The translations under genes were made by a program, and so were the position numbers. DNA of 64,000 nucleotides from DASVHS01 sp035468985. GTDB lineage: Bacteria > Acidobacteriota > Thermoanaerobaculia > Gp7-AA8. Shown piece after piece: positions 1-9,497 of the stretch. Location: NCBI GenBank assembly GCA_035468985.1, contig DATISF010000033.1, forward strand, positions 1 through 64,000, given 5' to 3'. How positions within the stretch are numbered: position 1 is the first letter of the stretch; every line of letters begins with the position of its first letter. The notes under the pieces are model-generated. The model did no database searches, was not told the DNA's origin, and saw only the letters and a list, made by a program, of their open reading frames with translations.

Positions 1-60
1 GAACCCCGAACCCCGAACCCCGAACCCCGAACCCCGAACCCCGAACCCCGAACCCCGAAC
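1..60. repeat. Tandem heptamer repeat (GAACCCC)n
   Basis: Eight perfect head-to-tail copies of GAACCCC followed by a partial ninth unit. The array starts at the window edge, so its true length is unknown. It lies just upstream of uvrA. The complementary strand has evenly spaced GGGG runs and could form G-quadruplexes. It is a simple-sequence array with no spacers, so it is not a CRISPR. Confidence 0.95.
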
Positions 61-99
61 AACGGAACATCGCACCACCCCACCACGTTTACACATCGA

Positions 100-2871
100 A
101 TGCCTCACCGCACGATCTCCATCCGCGGCGCCCGCACGCACAATCTCAAGAACGTTTCCGTCGAGATCCCGCAACGCCAGCTCACGGTTCTGACCGGCCC
201 TTCGGGCTCCGGAAAGTCGTCGCTCGCCTTCAATACGCTCTACGCCGAGGGGCAGCGACGGTTCGTGGAGTCGATGTCGACATACGTGCGGCAGTTCCTC
301 GAGCGGATCGACCGTCCGGACGTCGACGAGATCGACGGCATTCTTCCGGCGATCGCCATCGAACAGAAGAACTCGGTGAAGAACGCCCGCTCCACGGTCG
401 CGACCGCCACCGAGCTTGCCGACCACATCCGCCTGTTCATGACGTATTGCGGCGAGACGCGGTGTCCCGACTGCGGCGTTCTCGTCCGCAAGGACACACC
501 GGAATCGACGGCCAATGCGATCACGGAGTCGCTCGAAGGCAGACGGGTCGTGGTCCTCGCGCCGATCTTCTTCGACGCCATGAACCGCGTGGAGGTCCTG
601 AAGCAGCTGATGAAAGGCGGCTTCTATCGCGCCTGGATCGACAACGCCATCGCCGACCTCAAGGAAGTCGACACGACGGGCTTCACCTCGCTCGAGCTCG
701 TCATCAACCGCATGCGCGTCGATCGCGAGAAGCCGGGACAGGTCAGCGAGGCAGTCGAGCAGGCGTTTGAGCTGGCCAAGGGCACGGTCAACGTGCTCGA
801 GGAGGCGAAGGAGGGCTGGATCAGCCATCGCTTCTCCTCGCGATTCGCATGCAACAAGTGCGGATCGGAGTTCCCGGAGCCGGTGCCGCATCTGTTCTCG
901 TTCAACTCACCGCTGGGTGCGTGCACGCACTGCCAGGGCTACGGCCGGATCATCGGCATCGACATGGAGAAGGTGATTCCGAATCGCGGCCTGCGGCTCG
1001 ATGAGCGGCCGATCGCGCCGTGGAACTCGGCCGGCTACGAAGACTGCTACGAAGACCTCGAGAAGGCCGCGAAAAAATACGGTCTTCGTCTCGACGTTCC
1101 GATCGATCAGCTCACCCAGACGGAATGGGACCTTCTCTACGACGGCCGCGCGAAGTGGTACGGCATCAAAGGCTTCTTCGACTGGCTGGAGACGAAGAAA
1201 TACAAGATCCACGTGCGCGTGAAACTCGCGAAGTACCGCAGTTACGAGCCGTGCCCGCACTGCCACGGATCGAGGCTCAAGACCGCGGCCTCGAACGTGA
1301 AGTTCCGCGATCTCACCGTTGCGGATCTTTTCGCGATGGATGTGAGGCGCGCGCGCCATTTCTGGGAGTACCTCCCGCTTTCGAAGCAGGAGGAAGCGAT
1401 GGCCGGACATCTGCGGCGCGAGATCGTCAACCGTCTCGTCTATCTCGACGAAGTCGGTCTGTCGTATCTCACGCTCGACCGGCAGACGCGGACGCTCTCC
1501 GGCGGCGAATCGCAGCGCATCAACCTCGCCGCGGCCCTCGGCTGCTCGCTGACCGAGACGATGTACGTGATCGACGAGCCGACGGTTGGTCTGCACGCCC
1601 GCGACAGCGAGCGGCTGCTGTCCGTTCTGAAGCGTCTTCGCAACGCCGGAAACACAGTCATCGTGGTCGAGCACGACCCCACGATCATCGCCGGCGCCGA
1701 TCACACGATCGAGCTCGGGCCGGGTGCGGGGGAGTTCGGGGGGAAGGTGATGTATGAGGGAAAGCCGCGCGTACTGCCGGCCTCCGGCCGGCCTCCAGGA
1801 AAGGCCGGCGCAGACGCCGGCACCACACGATTGACCATCCGCAACGCCCGCGAGCACAACCTCAAAGGCGTGGACGTCTCCATTCCCCTCGGGCAGCTCG
1901 TGGCCATCACCGGCGTCTCCGGCTCCGGCAAATCGACGCTCGTTCGCAACTGTCTGTACAACCGTTACCAGCGGGAGTTCCGCGGCGTGAGCGGCGTCGA
2001 AGTCGGAAAAGTCGACGCGATCGAAGGGACGCAGCAGATCTACGACATGCAGTTTGTCGATCAGTCGCCGATCGGGCGATCGACACGCTCCAATCCCGCG
2101 ACCTACGTCAAAGCGTGGGACGAGATCCGCAAGATTCTCTCCGACACGACCGGTGCAAAGCTCAACGGTGTCACCGCGGGCATGTTCTCGTTCAACACCG
2201 AAGGCGGCCGTTGCGACACGTGCGAAGGCGCCGGCACGGTGACGATCGACATGCAGTTCCTCGCCGACGTCGAAGTGATCTGCGACCAGTGCGGTGGCAA
2301 GCGCTTCAACGATCAGGTTCTGAAGGTGGCGTACAAGGGAAAGAACGTCGACGCCATCCTGGCGATGACAGTCGCCGAGGCAATGAAGTTCTTCGTCGAC
2401 AAGCGTCCGCTTCTTCGCAAGCTCGACGCGCTTCGCTCCGTCGGCCTCGGCTACCTGCGCCTCGGACAGTCGACAGACTCGCTTTCCGGTGGCGAGGCCC
2501 AGCGCCTCAAGCTGGCGTCGTTCCTGAGCGAGAACGCCAGGAGCGACGCCAAACGGTTGTTTCTCTTCGACGAGCCGACGACCGGCCTGCATCAGACCGA
2601 CGTCGAGCAGCTGATCAAGACGTTCCGCAATCTCATCGACCGCGGCAATTCGGTCGTGGTGATCGAGCACAACATCCAGTTCATCGAGGCAGCAGACTGG
2701 GTCATCGACCTCGGGCCGGAGGGTGGCGATCAGGGTGGTGAGCTTGTTGCGTTCGGAACGCCGGAGGAGATTGCCGCCAACGAGCGGAGCATCACGGGAC
2801 GCTACCTGCGCGCTCAGGACGATGGGAGCCCACTGGCGATCAAGTGCGCCACCCTCAAAGGCTCCGGATAG
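100..2871 (+). CDS. uvrA: Excinuclease ABC subunit A (divergent UvrA)
   Basis: This is the damage-recognition ATPase of nucleotide excision repair, acting with UvrB in the cytoplasm. The 923 residues hold two ABC ATPase modules. The first has Walker A GPSGSGKSS (about residue 33), signature LSGGESQRI (about 467) and IDEPTVGLH. The second has GVSGSGKST (about 607), LSGGEAQRLKLAS and DEPTTGLH. Cys pairs of zinc modules are visible (CPDCG, CNKCG...CTHCQG, CDTCEG...CDQCGG). The length is close to the usual 930-950. Several conserved stretches deviate from the E. coli type (for example VKNARSTVATATEL), so it could be a UvrA2-like paralogue. The linker between the ABC halves contains a palindromic repeat translated in frame. 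The 3' end overlaps the convergent DUF99 gene by 58 bp. Confidence 0.93.
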   Translation: MPHRTISIRGARTHNLKNVSVEIPQRQLTVLTGPSGSGKSSLAFNTLYAEGQRRFVESMSTYVRQFLERIDRPDVDEIDGILPAIAIEQKNSVKNARSTVATATELADHIRLFMTYCGETRCPDCGVLVRKDTPESTANAITESLEGRRVVVLAPIFFDAMNRVEVLKQLMKGGFYRAWIDNAIADLKEVDTTGFTSLELVINRMRVDREKPGQVSEAVEQAFELAKGTVNVLEEAKEGWISHRFSSRFACNKCGSEFPEPVPHLFSFNSPLGACTHCQGYGRIIGIDMEKVIPNRGLRLDERPIAPWNSAGYEDCYEDLEKAAKKYGLRLDVPIDQLTQTEWDLLYDGRAKWYGIKGFFDWLETKKYKIHVRVKLAKYRSYEPCPHCHGSRLKTAASNVKFRDLTVADLFAMDVRRARHFWEYLPLSKQEEAMAGHLRREIVNRLVYLDEVGLSYLTLDRQTRTLSGGESQRINLAAALGCSLTETMYVIDEPTVGLHARDSERLLSVLKRLRNAGNTVIVVEHDPTIIAGADHTIELGPGAGEFGGKVMYEGKPRVLPASGRPPGKAGADAGTTRLTIRNAREHNLKGVDVSIPLGQLVAITGVSGSGKSTLVRNCLYNRYQREFRGVSGVEVGKVDAIEGTQQIYDMQFVDQSPIGRSTRSNPATYVKAWDEIRKILSDTTGAKLNGVTAGMFSFNTEGGRCDTCEGAGTVTIDMQFLADVEVICDQCGGKRFNDQVLKVAYKGKNVDAILAMTVAEAMKFFVDKRPLLRKLDALRSVGLGYLRLGQSTDSLSGGEAQRLKLASFLSENARSDAKRLFLFDEPTTGLHQTDVEQLIKTFRNLIDRGNSVVVIEHNIQFIEAADWVIDLGPEGGDQGGELVAFGTPEEIAANERSITGRYLRAQDDGSPLAIKCATLKGSG
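1775..1824. repeat. GC-rich palindromic repeat inside the uvrA linker
   Basis: The segment is built from GGCCGGC and GCCGGC words in inverted arrangement and encodes the low-complexity linker around residues 559-575 of UvrA (VLPASGRPPGKAGADAG). A related GCCGGCTCTCCAGCCGGC palindrome occurs between genes near 59971. It appears to be a dispersed repeat tolerated in frame between the two ATPase halves. Confidence 0.6.
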
Positions 2872-3368
2872 TTTCCGTTGACTGCGTGCCGCTCGAGAAT
2901 CGCATCCGTCTCGTCGTCAGTCAGTCCGACGGTCTGCACCCAGACGCCGCGAACCCGGTCCATCGCTCCGAGGCGCTCGATGATCTGCCACTTGCGAGCG
3001 CCGCCGCGGATGCGGAGCGTGAGCGTGTCGCGAATCGCTTTCAGATCCGGCTCCCGCCGGGCCACGACGAGAATCGGGAGGTCGGTCACCGCGTGCAACT
3101 CGAAGACGTCGACGACGTTGAACCCGGCCACGGCGATGCCCTGCAGCATGATCAGCTGCAGGTGCGCGGCGAAGCGTGACTCGAAGATCATCCGCGCCAT
3201 GACCGAGGCGGAATTCGCACCGTCCCGGCGCACTCGCCCGGAGAGAACACCGTCGAGCCGGGCGCCCGCAAAGACGGCACCAACGAGGCCGACATCACCA
3301 CGAGTCTCGCGGTCGAACGCACAATCGTCGTAGGCAACGACGTGGGAAAACCTGCGCAACGACGGCAT
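2814..3368 (-). CDS. DUF99 family protein (endonuclease dU-like)
   Basis: This 184-residue protein matches the DUF99 pattern: an early acidic YDDC segment, a G-V-F-G-A-R-L-D-G block near residue 35, a central I-M-L-Q-G-I-A-V-A-G-F-N-V-V-D block, and a C-terminal P-E-P-L-R-V-A-H-L-I-A-S tail. The family is related to endonuclease V, and archaeal members cleave at deoxyuridine, so a DNA-repair role is plausible but inferred. It is convergent with uvrA and overlaps its last 58 bp. Its start at 3368 faces the OPT transporter gene, so the two share a short divergent intergenic region with AT-rich sequence. Confidence 0.8.
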   Translation of the reverse strand: MPSLRRFSHVVAYDDCAFDRETRGDVGLVGAVFAGARLDGVLSGRVRRDGANSASVMARMIFESRFAAHLQLIMLQGIAVAGFNVVDVFELHAVTDLPILVVARREPDLKAIRDTLTLRIRGGARKWQIIERLGAMDRVRGVWVQTVGLTDDETDAILERHAVNGNYPEPLRVAHLIASGLPSS

Positions 3369-3452
3369 TCGACACTACAAATTGATTAGTTGCAATCGTT
3401 TGCCGGATTACAATGCACCCGTTTTGCAAGAGAGGCCGCGGAAGGAGACTCG

Positions 3453-5840
3453 ATGAGTACGGCACAGCAACTTCCGAATGAGTATCCCGACATCGGAGCG
3501 CAGCCCGAGCGTCCGACGTTCGTTCCGTACATTCCGCCGCAGACGCAACTCCGCGAACTGACGGTGGTTCCCGTGATCATGGGAACGATCCTCGGGATGA
3601 TCTTCGGCGCGTCGTCCCTGTATCTCGTCCTCAAGGTCGGCCTGACCGTCAGCGCCTCGATCCCGGTCGCGGTCATCTCCATCACCCTCTTCCGCATCCT
3701 CTCGAAACTCGGCGCGCGCGAAGCGACGATCCTCGAGAACAACATCGTGCAGACCGCCGGGTCGGCCGGCGAGTCGATCGCCTTCGGCGTCGGCGTGACC
3801 ATGCCGGCGATCCTGATCCTCGGCTTCGACCTCGAGAACACGCGCGTGATGCTCGTGGCGGTTCTCGGCGGCCTCCTCGGCATCCTGATGATGATTCCTC
3901 TGCGGCGCGCGCTGATCGTCGCGCAGCACGGTCTGCTCAAGTATCCGGAAGGAACCGCGTGCGCCGAGGTGCTGAAGGCAGGCGCGTCGCAGGAGTCGCG
4001 TGACGCGGCTTCGGAAGAGGCGAAGCGCGAGCAGGAAGCGCTCGGCGGCGCGACCACCAGCGCCAAGACGATCTTCACCGGGTTCGGCATCGGTCTCCTC
4101 TACAAGACGGCGATGAGCGCCGTCCGCGTGTGGAAAGACACGCCGGAGAAGATCTTCGGTCCGCCGTTTGCGGCCGGATCGATTTCCGCGGAGATCTCGC
4201 CGGAGCTGCTCGGCGTCGGCTACATCATCGGCCCGCGCATCGGCGCGATCATGTGCGCGGGCGGTGTGCTCGCATACCTCGTGCTGATCCCGATGATCAA
4301 GTTCTTCGGCGCCGGACTGACGACGCCACTCGCGCCGGAGACCACGGCGCTGATCAAGGACATGAGCCCGGGTGCGATCCGGAACGCCTACGTCTTGTAC
4401 ATCGGTGCCGGCGCGGTTGCGGCGGGCGGAATCATCAGCGTGGGCCGCTCGCTCCCGATCATCTGGCACGGCCTCAAAGGCGGCCTGGCCGACTTCCGCG
4501 GCTCCCGTAACGAGGCCGGCGAGCGCATCGTCGTTCTTCGCACGGATCGCGACCTGTCGATGAAGTTCGTCCTCGTCGGCATCGTCGCGCTCGTTCTGGC
4601 GATCGCCGTCTCGAATCCGCTGTATGTCGGCGGCGTGGGAATCGCCGCCCGCGTCGCGGCCGCGATCATGATCGTCGTTTTCGGCTTCCTGTTCGTCACC
4701 GTCTCGTCGCGACTCACCGGCGAGATCGGCTCGTCGTCGAATCCGATCTCGGGCATGACCGTCGCCACGCTCCTGCTCACGTGTCTCATCTTCGTCGTCC
4801 TTCGCTGGACCGGTTCGAATTACTTCGTGACCGCGCTGTCGATCGGCGGCATCGTCTGCATCGCGTCATCGAACGGCGGAACGACATCGCAGGACCTCAA
4901 GACGGGATTTCTCGTCGGTGCGACGCCGAGTGCACAGCAGAAAGCGATCCTGATCGGTGCGCTCGCATCGGCAATCATCCTGGGCCCGATTCTGCTCGTG
5001 CTGAATCGTGCGAGCTCCGTGTACATACCGGTCGGCAGGCAGCTGCCGGAGGGATTTGCCGCCGGCTCGGCGAACCCCAACGAGCGTGCCGACATCTCGC
5101 AGTTGCAGGCACGTGAGTCGGTGCCGGCCAACCAGGCGAATGGAGACACGAAGTCATACCTCGTCTGGCACCGTCAGGACGCGTCGGGTGGCAACGCCCA
5201 GAAGTATCTCGTCGATGAGACCGGCCGCCCCGTCTACTTCGTCGACCCGGGCATCAACGGCACGTACAGGGCCTTGCTGACCGGCGAGAAACTAACCACG
5301 AAGTTCGACGCCCCGAAGGCCACGCTGATGTCGTACATCATCAAAGGCATTCTCGGTGGCAAACTGCCCTGGGGCCTGGTGATCCTCGGCGCGATGATCG
5401 CCATCGTCCTGGAGATGTCCGGCATCCCGTCCCTGGCGTTCGCCGTCGGCGTCTATCTGCCGCTCTCGTCGTCATCCCCGATTTTCATCGGCGGCATGGT
5501 CCGATGGTTCGTCGATCGCTGGATCACCAAGAAGAAATTCGCGGGAAAGAATCTCACCGAGGATCAGCTCGTAGCCGAAGGTGACAAGAGCCCGGGAGTG
5601 CTGATGGCTTCCGGCTACATTGCCGGAGGTGCGATCGCGGGAATCATCATCGCCATCCTGTTGGGCGTACCGAAGTTGAAAGGGATCAACGACTGGATCG
5701 AGGCCCAGTCGAAGCTGAATCCGTTCTACACCGGCCCAAGCTCCGACGTGCTTTCCCTGATTCCGTTCGCGATTCTGATCATTCTTCTGTATCTCACTGG
5801 CCGCGAAAGGATTCTCGCTCATCGCGAAGTAGAGAGCTGA
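3453..5840 (+). CDS. OPT family oligopeptide/metal-chelate transporter
   Basis: This is an integral inner-membrane transporter of the OPT superfamily, which takes up oligopeptides or iron-siderophore/metal-peptide complexes. The 795 residues contain about 14-16 hydrophobic segments. Family hallmarks include the N-terminal E-L-T-x-x-x-V-I-M-G-x-x-L-G block, E-N-N-I-V-Q-T-A-G-S-A-G-E-S-I near residue 90, K-Y-P-E-G-T-A-C-A-E-V-L, and a later S-S-N-G-G-T-T-S-Q-D-L-K-T-G-F-L-V-G-A-T-P block. The ATG at 3453 is chosen because GAAGGAG lies 5 nt upstream; an in-frame ATG at 3390 lacks this. A soluble insert of about 100 residues lies in the second half (5040-5300). The substrate cannot be read from sequence. 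Confidence 0.92.
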   Translation: MSTAQQLPNEYPDIGAQPERPTFVPYIPPQTQLRELTVVPVIMGTILGMIFGASSLYLVLKVGLTVSASIPVAVISITLFRILSKLGAREATILENNIVQTAGSAGESIAFGVGVTMPAILILGFDLENTRVMLVAVLGGLLGILMMIPLRRALIVAQHGLLKYPEGTACAEVLKAGASQESRDAASEEAKREQEALGGATTSAKTIFTGFGIGLLYKTAMSAVRVWKDTPEKIFGPPFAAGSISAEISPELLGVGYIIGPRIGAIMCAGGVLAYLVLIPMIKFFGAGLTTPLAPETTALIKDMSPGAIRNAYVLYIGAGAVAAGGIISVGRSLPIIWHGLKGGLADFRGSRNEAGERIVVLRTDRDLSMKFVLVGIVALVLAIAVSNPLYVGGVGIAARVAAAIMIVVFGFLFVTVSSRLTGEIGSSSNPISGMTVATLLLTCLIFVVLRWTGSNYFVTALSIGGIVCIASSNGGTTSQDLKTGFLVGATPSAQQKAILIGALASAIILGPILLVLNRASSVYIPVGRQLPEGFAAGSANPNERADISQLQARESVPANQANGDTKSYLVWHRQDASGGNAQKYLVDETGRPVYFVDPGINGTYRALLTGEKLTTKFDAPKATLMSYIIKGILGGKLPWGLVILGAMIAIVLEMSGIPSLAFAVGVYLPLSSSSPIFIGGMVRWFVDRWITKKKFAGKNLTEDQLVAEGDKSPGVLMASGYIAGGAIAGIIIAILLGVPKLKGINDWIEAQSKLNPFYTGPSSDVLSLIPFAILIILLYLTGRERILAHREVES

Positions 5841-5894
5841 TTCCGATTTTCGCTTTATTGACGGCAGCCGGGTATCCTTGCCCGCGGTCCGTCC

Positions 5895-8800
5895 ATGATT
5901 GGCTTCCTGATCCTCGTCTTGTTCGTTGGGGCGATCATCGCCTTCGGCAAGATTCATGATCTGCAGCTCGATTCGCGGGCAGTGCGGAAGGAGCTCGAGG
6001 ATCTTCGAAACGAGCTCGCCTCGCTCCGGCGACACCGCCCTGCTGAACCGGCATCAGAGCCGATCATCCCCACGGTTTCGCCGGCACCGGCGCCCGCACC
6101 GGCCGCCCCTCCGCCCATGCAGCCGACGTACACGCCGGCGCCGCCCATCCAGGCCTCTGCGCGCAGTGAAGCGCCGGCTTTCGCCGGCCCACCACCGGCT
6201 CAAGCCACGGCTCCAACCGTGGTCGTGCCACCGCCCATCGTGCCGCCGCCCATCGTGCCGCCACCCATCGCGCCACCGCCTCCCAAACGGCCGTCACCGC
6301 CGCCGGCCGCGCCGAAGAAGCCCTTCGACTGGGAGAGCATCGTTGGCGTCAAGTTGTTCTCGTGGATCGCGGGCATCTCCCTGGTGCTGGCCGCGGTGTT
6401 TTTCCTCAAGTACTCCGTCGAGCACGGATGGCTCAGCCCGACGATCCGCGCGATCCTCGGACTGATGACCGGAACAGCGCTGCTCGTCATCTGCGAGTTG
6501 CGCGTCGCGCGCAATTACGCGGTGACGGCGAATGCGCTTCACGGCGCCGGCATCGCCATCCTCTACTCGACGTTGTTCGCGACGTACGCGATGTGGCACC
6601 TGCTGTCGGGGCCTGTCGTGTTCGCGCTGATGCTCGTAGTGACCGCCGTGGCGGTCATGCTGTCGATCCGGCGCGACTCGGTCCTCATCGCGCTCCTCGG
6701 ACTGATGGGCGGTTTTGCGACGCCTGCTCTTCTATCGACCGGCGAGAACCGCCCGATCGGTCTCTTCTCGTATCTGCTGCTGCTCAACCTCGGCCTGGCG
6801 TGGGTGGCGTTTCGCAAGGGATGGCCGGCGCTCACGTTCGGCAGCCTTCTGTTCACCGTTGCTTATCAGTGGGGCTGGACGGCGAAGTTCCTCACCGCCT
6901 CGCAGCTTCCGCTGGCGGCGACGATCTTCGGCGTCTTCGCGGTCGCGGGAACGAGCGCGCTCTGGCTGCGAAGAGGTTTCGGTCCGCAGGGCGCGAAACC
7001 GAAGTTCGAGCGGACAGCGATCGGCAGCGCGATCCTGCCGCTGGCCTTCGCCGTGTTCGGATCGGCGGTTCCCGCTTACGGCGCGCGCTACAACGTCCTG
7101 TTCACGTTCCTCCTGTTGATGACCGCGGGGCTTGCGGTGATCGCCATGATCCGAGGGCCGAAGTGGCTCCATGCGCTCGGCGGCGGGTCGGTGTTGATCA
7201 CGTTCATCGTCTGGTCGGCGGTCTCGTACAACCAACGCGCGTTTCCCGCGGTTCTGGCTTGGATCGCGGCGTTCGTGATCCTCTACCTCGCGGCCGGTCT
7301 ACGCCTGAAAACACAAGCGGTTCTCACCGCAGGCATTCTGTTCTTCATGTTCCCGGTGCTCGCGGCAGCGGAGCCGGCGACGAAATCGCCGCTCGTGCTC
7401 TTCGCCACGATGTTCGCGCTGCTGGCCATGACCGGCGCCTACGCGATCTTCACCGGCAGTGGCGGTGCGTACTTCGTCGCAGCGTTTTTCGCCATCGTGA
7501 CGGAAGGTGTGTGGTCAGCGAGCTATCTGAGCGACGATCGCCTCGACGCCGCTCTCATCATCTACGGCGTTTTCGCACTGACGTTCCTCGGCATCCCGGT
7601 GTTGGCGAGAAGGTTCGGACGCACGCTCGATGCGAACGGAACGGCATTCACGGTCATCCTCGCACTCTGCGTCCTGTTCTTCCTGACCGGCCCGTCAGTC
7701 GCGGCAAGCGCGCTCTGGGGGCTGGCCCTGTTGCTGGCGGTTCTTCTGACGGGAACGTTCGTCGAGGCGAGTGCGGCGTGCAGACCCTGGCTCGCGGCCA
7801 TCGCCATCCTTCTTGGCTGGATGGTGCTCGCGTCGTGGTGGAACGCCGCGCCGATCGTCCCGGCCTTGATTCCGGCGCTCGCCGTCATCGCCATCTTCGC
7901 GGTCATCGCTCTGTCCGGAATCGCGTGGGCGGTCCATCGCGATACTGCCGCCGGCTTCGAGCCCGCCGCGTACTTGGTTCTGCCGGCATACCTCTTCCTG
8001 ATGTTCGTCGCTGCGCAGCAGCGGCTGGCGATTCCGCCATGGCCGCTGTTCGCAGTCCTGGCGGTCGTTGCGTTGGCGATCGGGACCACCGCGCTTTATC
8101 TCCGGCGCGGCGCGCTCGTGATCGGTGCGGCGGTCGCGACGCAGATCGTTCTCATCATCTGGAGTCAAAACGCCACTCTCCGGCCATGGCCGAATGTCGC
8201 GCTTGCGGCGGGGATCGTCGCCGCGGCATACGCCGTGCTCTGGTATGCGCTCGCGCATCGCGTCTGCCGCTCCGAAGAGGAACGCTTCCTCTGGGCGGCG
8301 ATTCTCGGCCTCTTCACCGCGCACATCGTGGCGATCGCCGCCGGACGCGCGCCGGTGGTGCCGCTGTTCGGAACGCTTCTGACGACGCACGCGGTCCTGG
8401 TGATCGCCGTCCTGGCGCTTGCGTGGATCACGGAGCGGCACGAGATCGTCATCATCGACGTCGCGCTTGCCGGAATCGGCACCGCGCTGGCACGCCTCGA
8501 TTCTCCGTCGCGCGAATTCTCGTTCGCCGTTGTTCTCTACGCGCTGTTCGTCGCGTATCCGCTGCTGCTCGGCGCGCGCGCGAAACGCCGCTTCGAGCCT
8601 TACCTCGCCGCGGTGCTCGCGAGCGTTCCCTTCTTCTTTTTCGCCCGCGACGCGATGAAGGAGGGCGGCCTCGATTGGTGCATCGGGATTCTTCCCGTCG
8701 GCCAGGCCATCGTGATGATGCTTCTCCTGGGTCAACTTCTCCGTATCGAGCGTCCGGGCCAGCGTCAGCTGACGCGCTTGGCGACCGTCACGGCGACGGC

Positions 8801-9497
8801 GCTCGCGTTCATCACGGTGGCCATTCCGCTGCAGCTCGACAAGCAGTGGATCACGATCGGATGGGCGCTCGAAGCGGCCGCGCTGGTGTGGCTGTTCAAG
8901 CGGATTCCGCATCGAGGTCTCATCGGCTGGGCGGCGACTCTGTTCGCGATCGTCTTCGTGCGCCTCGTCTTCAACCCGGCGGTGTTCTCGTATCACCCGG
9001 CCAGTCACACCGCGGTTTTCAACTGGTATCTCTACACGTATCTCGTATCGGCCATCGCCTTTTTTGTCGCGGCGTATCTCTGGCCTCGTGACATCCGCCT
9101 CGGTGTTCCCGCGACCACGACCGCCGGCACCGTGCTGCTGTTCGTTTTGCTGAACATCGAGATCGCCGATTTCTACTCGCGCGGTCCGAATCTCACGTTC
9201 AACTTCTTCTCTTCGTCGCTCGCACAGGACCTCACGTACACGATCGGGTGGGCGATCTTTGCGATCGCCATGCTCATCGCCGGCATCGTCATGCACACGC
9301 GTTCCGCACGCGTTGCCGCGCTGCTGCTGCTCGTCGTCACGATTCTCAAGTGCTTCCTACATGACTTGGCGCGGCTGGGTGGGCTGTATCGCGTCGGCTC
9401 GCTCCTTGGCCTGGCGGTTTCGCTCGTGCTGGTCGGAGTCCTCCTCCAGAAGTTCGTGATGGTGAAACGCGCCGCACCTGCGGGGGAGACGGCGTGA
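5895..9497 (+). CDS. DUF2339 domain polytopic membrane protein
   Basis: This 1200-residue protein has an N-terminal membrane anchor (residues 1-18), a short coiled coil (Q-L-D-S-R-A-V-R-K-E-L-E-D-L), a long Pro/Ala-rich linker (residues 50-140), then the F-D-W-E-S-I-V-G-V-K-L-F-S-W-I-A-G-I-S-L-V-L-A-A-V-F-F-L-K-Y block that opens DUF2339. About 28-30 consecutive hydrophobic helices follow. The function of the family is unknown. Its stop overlaps the next start by 4 bp (GTGA), so it is translationally coupled to the DUF3999 protein; the two families commonly occur together. Confidence 0.88.
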   Translation: MIGFLILVLFVGAIIAFGKIHDLQLDSRAVRKELEDLRNELASLRRHRPAEPASEPIIPTVSPAPAPAPAAPPPMQPTYTPAPPIQASARSEAPAFAGPPPAQATAPTVVVPPPIVPPPIVPPPIAPPPPKRPSPPPAAPKKPFDWESIVGVKLFSWIAGISLVLAAVFFLKYSVEHGWLSPTIRAILGLMTGTALLVICELRVARNYAVTANALHGAGIAILYSTLFATYAMWHLLSGPVVFALMLVVTAVAVMLSIRRDSVLIALLGLMGGFATPALLSTGENRPIGLFSYLLLLNLGLAWVAFRKGWPALTFGSLLFTVAYQWGWTAKFLTASQLPLAATIFGVFAVAGTSALWLRRGFGPQGAKPKFERTAIGSAILPLAFAVFGSAVPAYGARYNVLFTFLLLMTAGLAVIAMIRGPKWLHALGGGSVLITFIVWSAVSYNQRAFPAVLAWIAAFVILYLAAGLRLKTQAVLTAGILFFMFPVLAAAEPATKSPLVLFATMFALLAMTGAYAIFTGSGGAYFVAAFFAIVTEGVWSASYLSDDRLDAALIIYGVFALTFLGIPVLARRFGRTLDANGTAFTVILALCVLFFLTGPSVAASALWGLALLLAVLLTGTFVEASAACRPWLAAIAILLGWMVLASWWNAAPIVPALIPALAVIAIFAVIALSGIAWAVHRDTAAGFEPAAYLVLPAYLFLMFVAAQQRLAIPPWPLFAVLAVVALAIGTTALYLRRGALVIGAAVATQIVLIIWSQNATLRPWPNVALAAGIVAAAYAVLWYALAHRVCRSEEERFLWAAILGLFTAHIVAIAAGRAPVVPLFGTLLTTHAVLVIAVLALAWITERHEIVIIDVALAGIGTALARLDSPSREFSFAVVLYALFVAYPLLLGARAKRRFEPYLAAVLASVPFFFFARDAMKEGGLDWCIGILPVGQAIVMMLLLGQLLRIERPGQRQLTRLATVTATALAFITVAIPLQLDKQWITIGWALEAAALVWLFKRIPHRGLIGWAATLFAIVFVRLVFNPAVFSYHPASHTAVFNWYLYTYLVSAIAFFVAAYLWPRDIRLGVPATTTAGTVLLFVLLNIEIADFYSRGPNLTFNFFSSSLAQDLTYTIGWAIFAIAMLIAGIVMHTRSARVAALLLLVVTILKCFLHDLARLGGLYRVGSLLGLAVSLVLVGVLLQKFVMVKRAAPAGETA

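Noticed and set aside
1..60. CRISPR-like or telomere-like array
   Set aside because: The units are 7 bp with no spacers, so this is not a CRISPR. Nothing else suggests a linear chromosome end, and uvrA follows normally.
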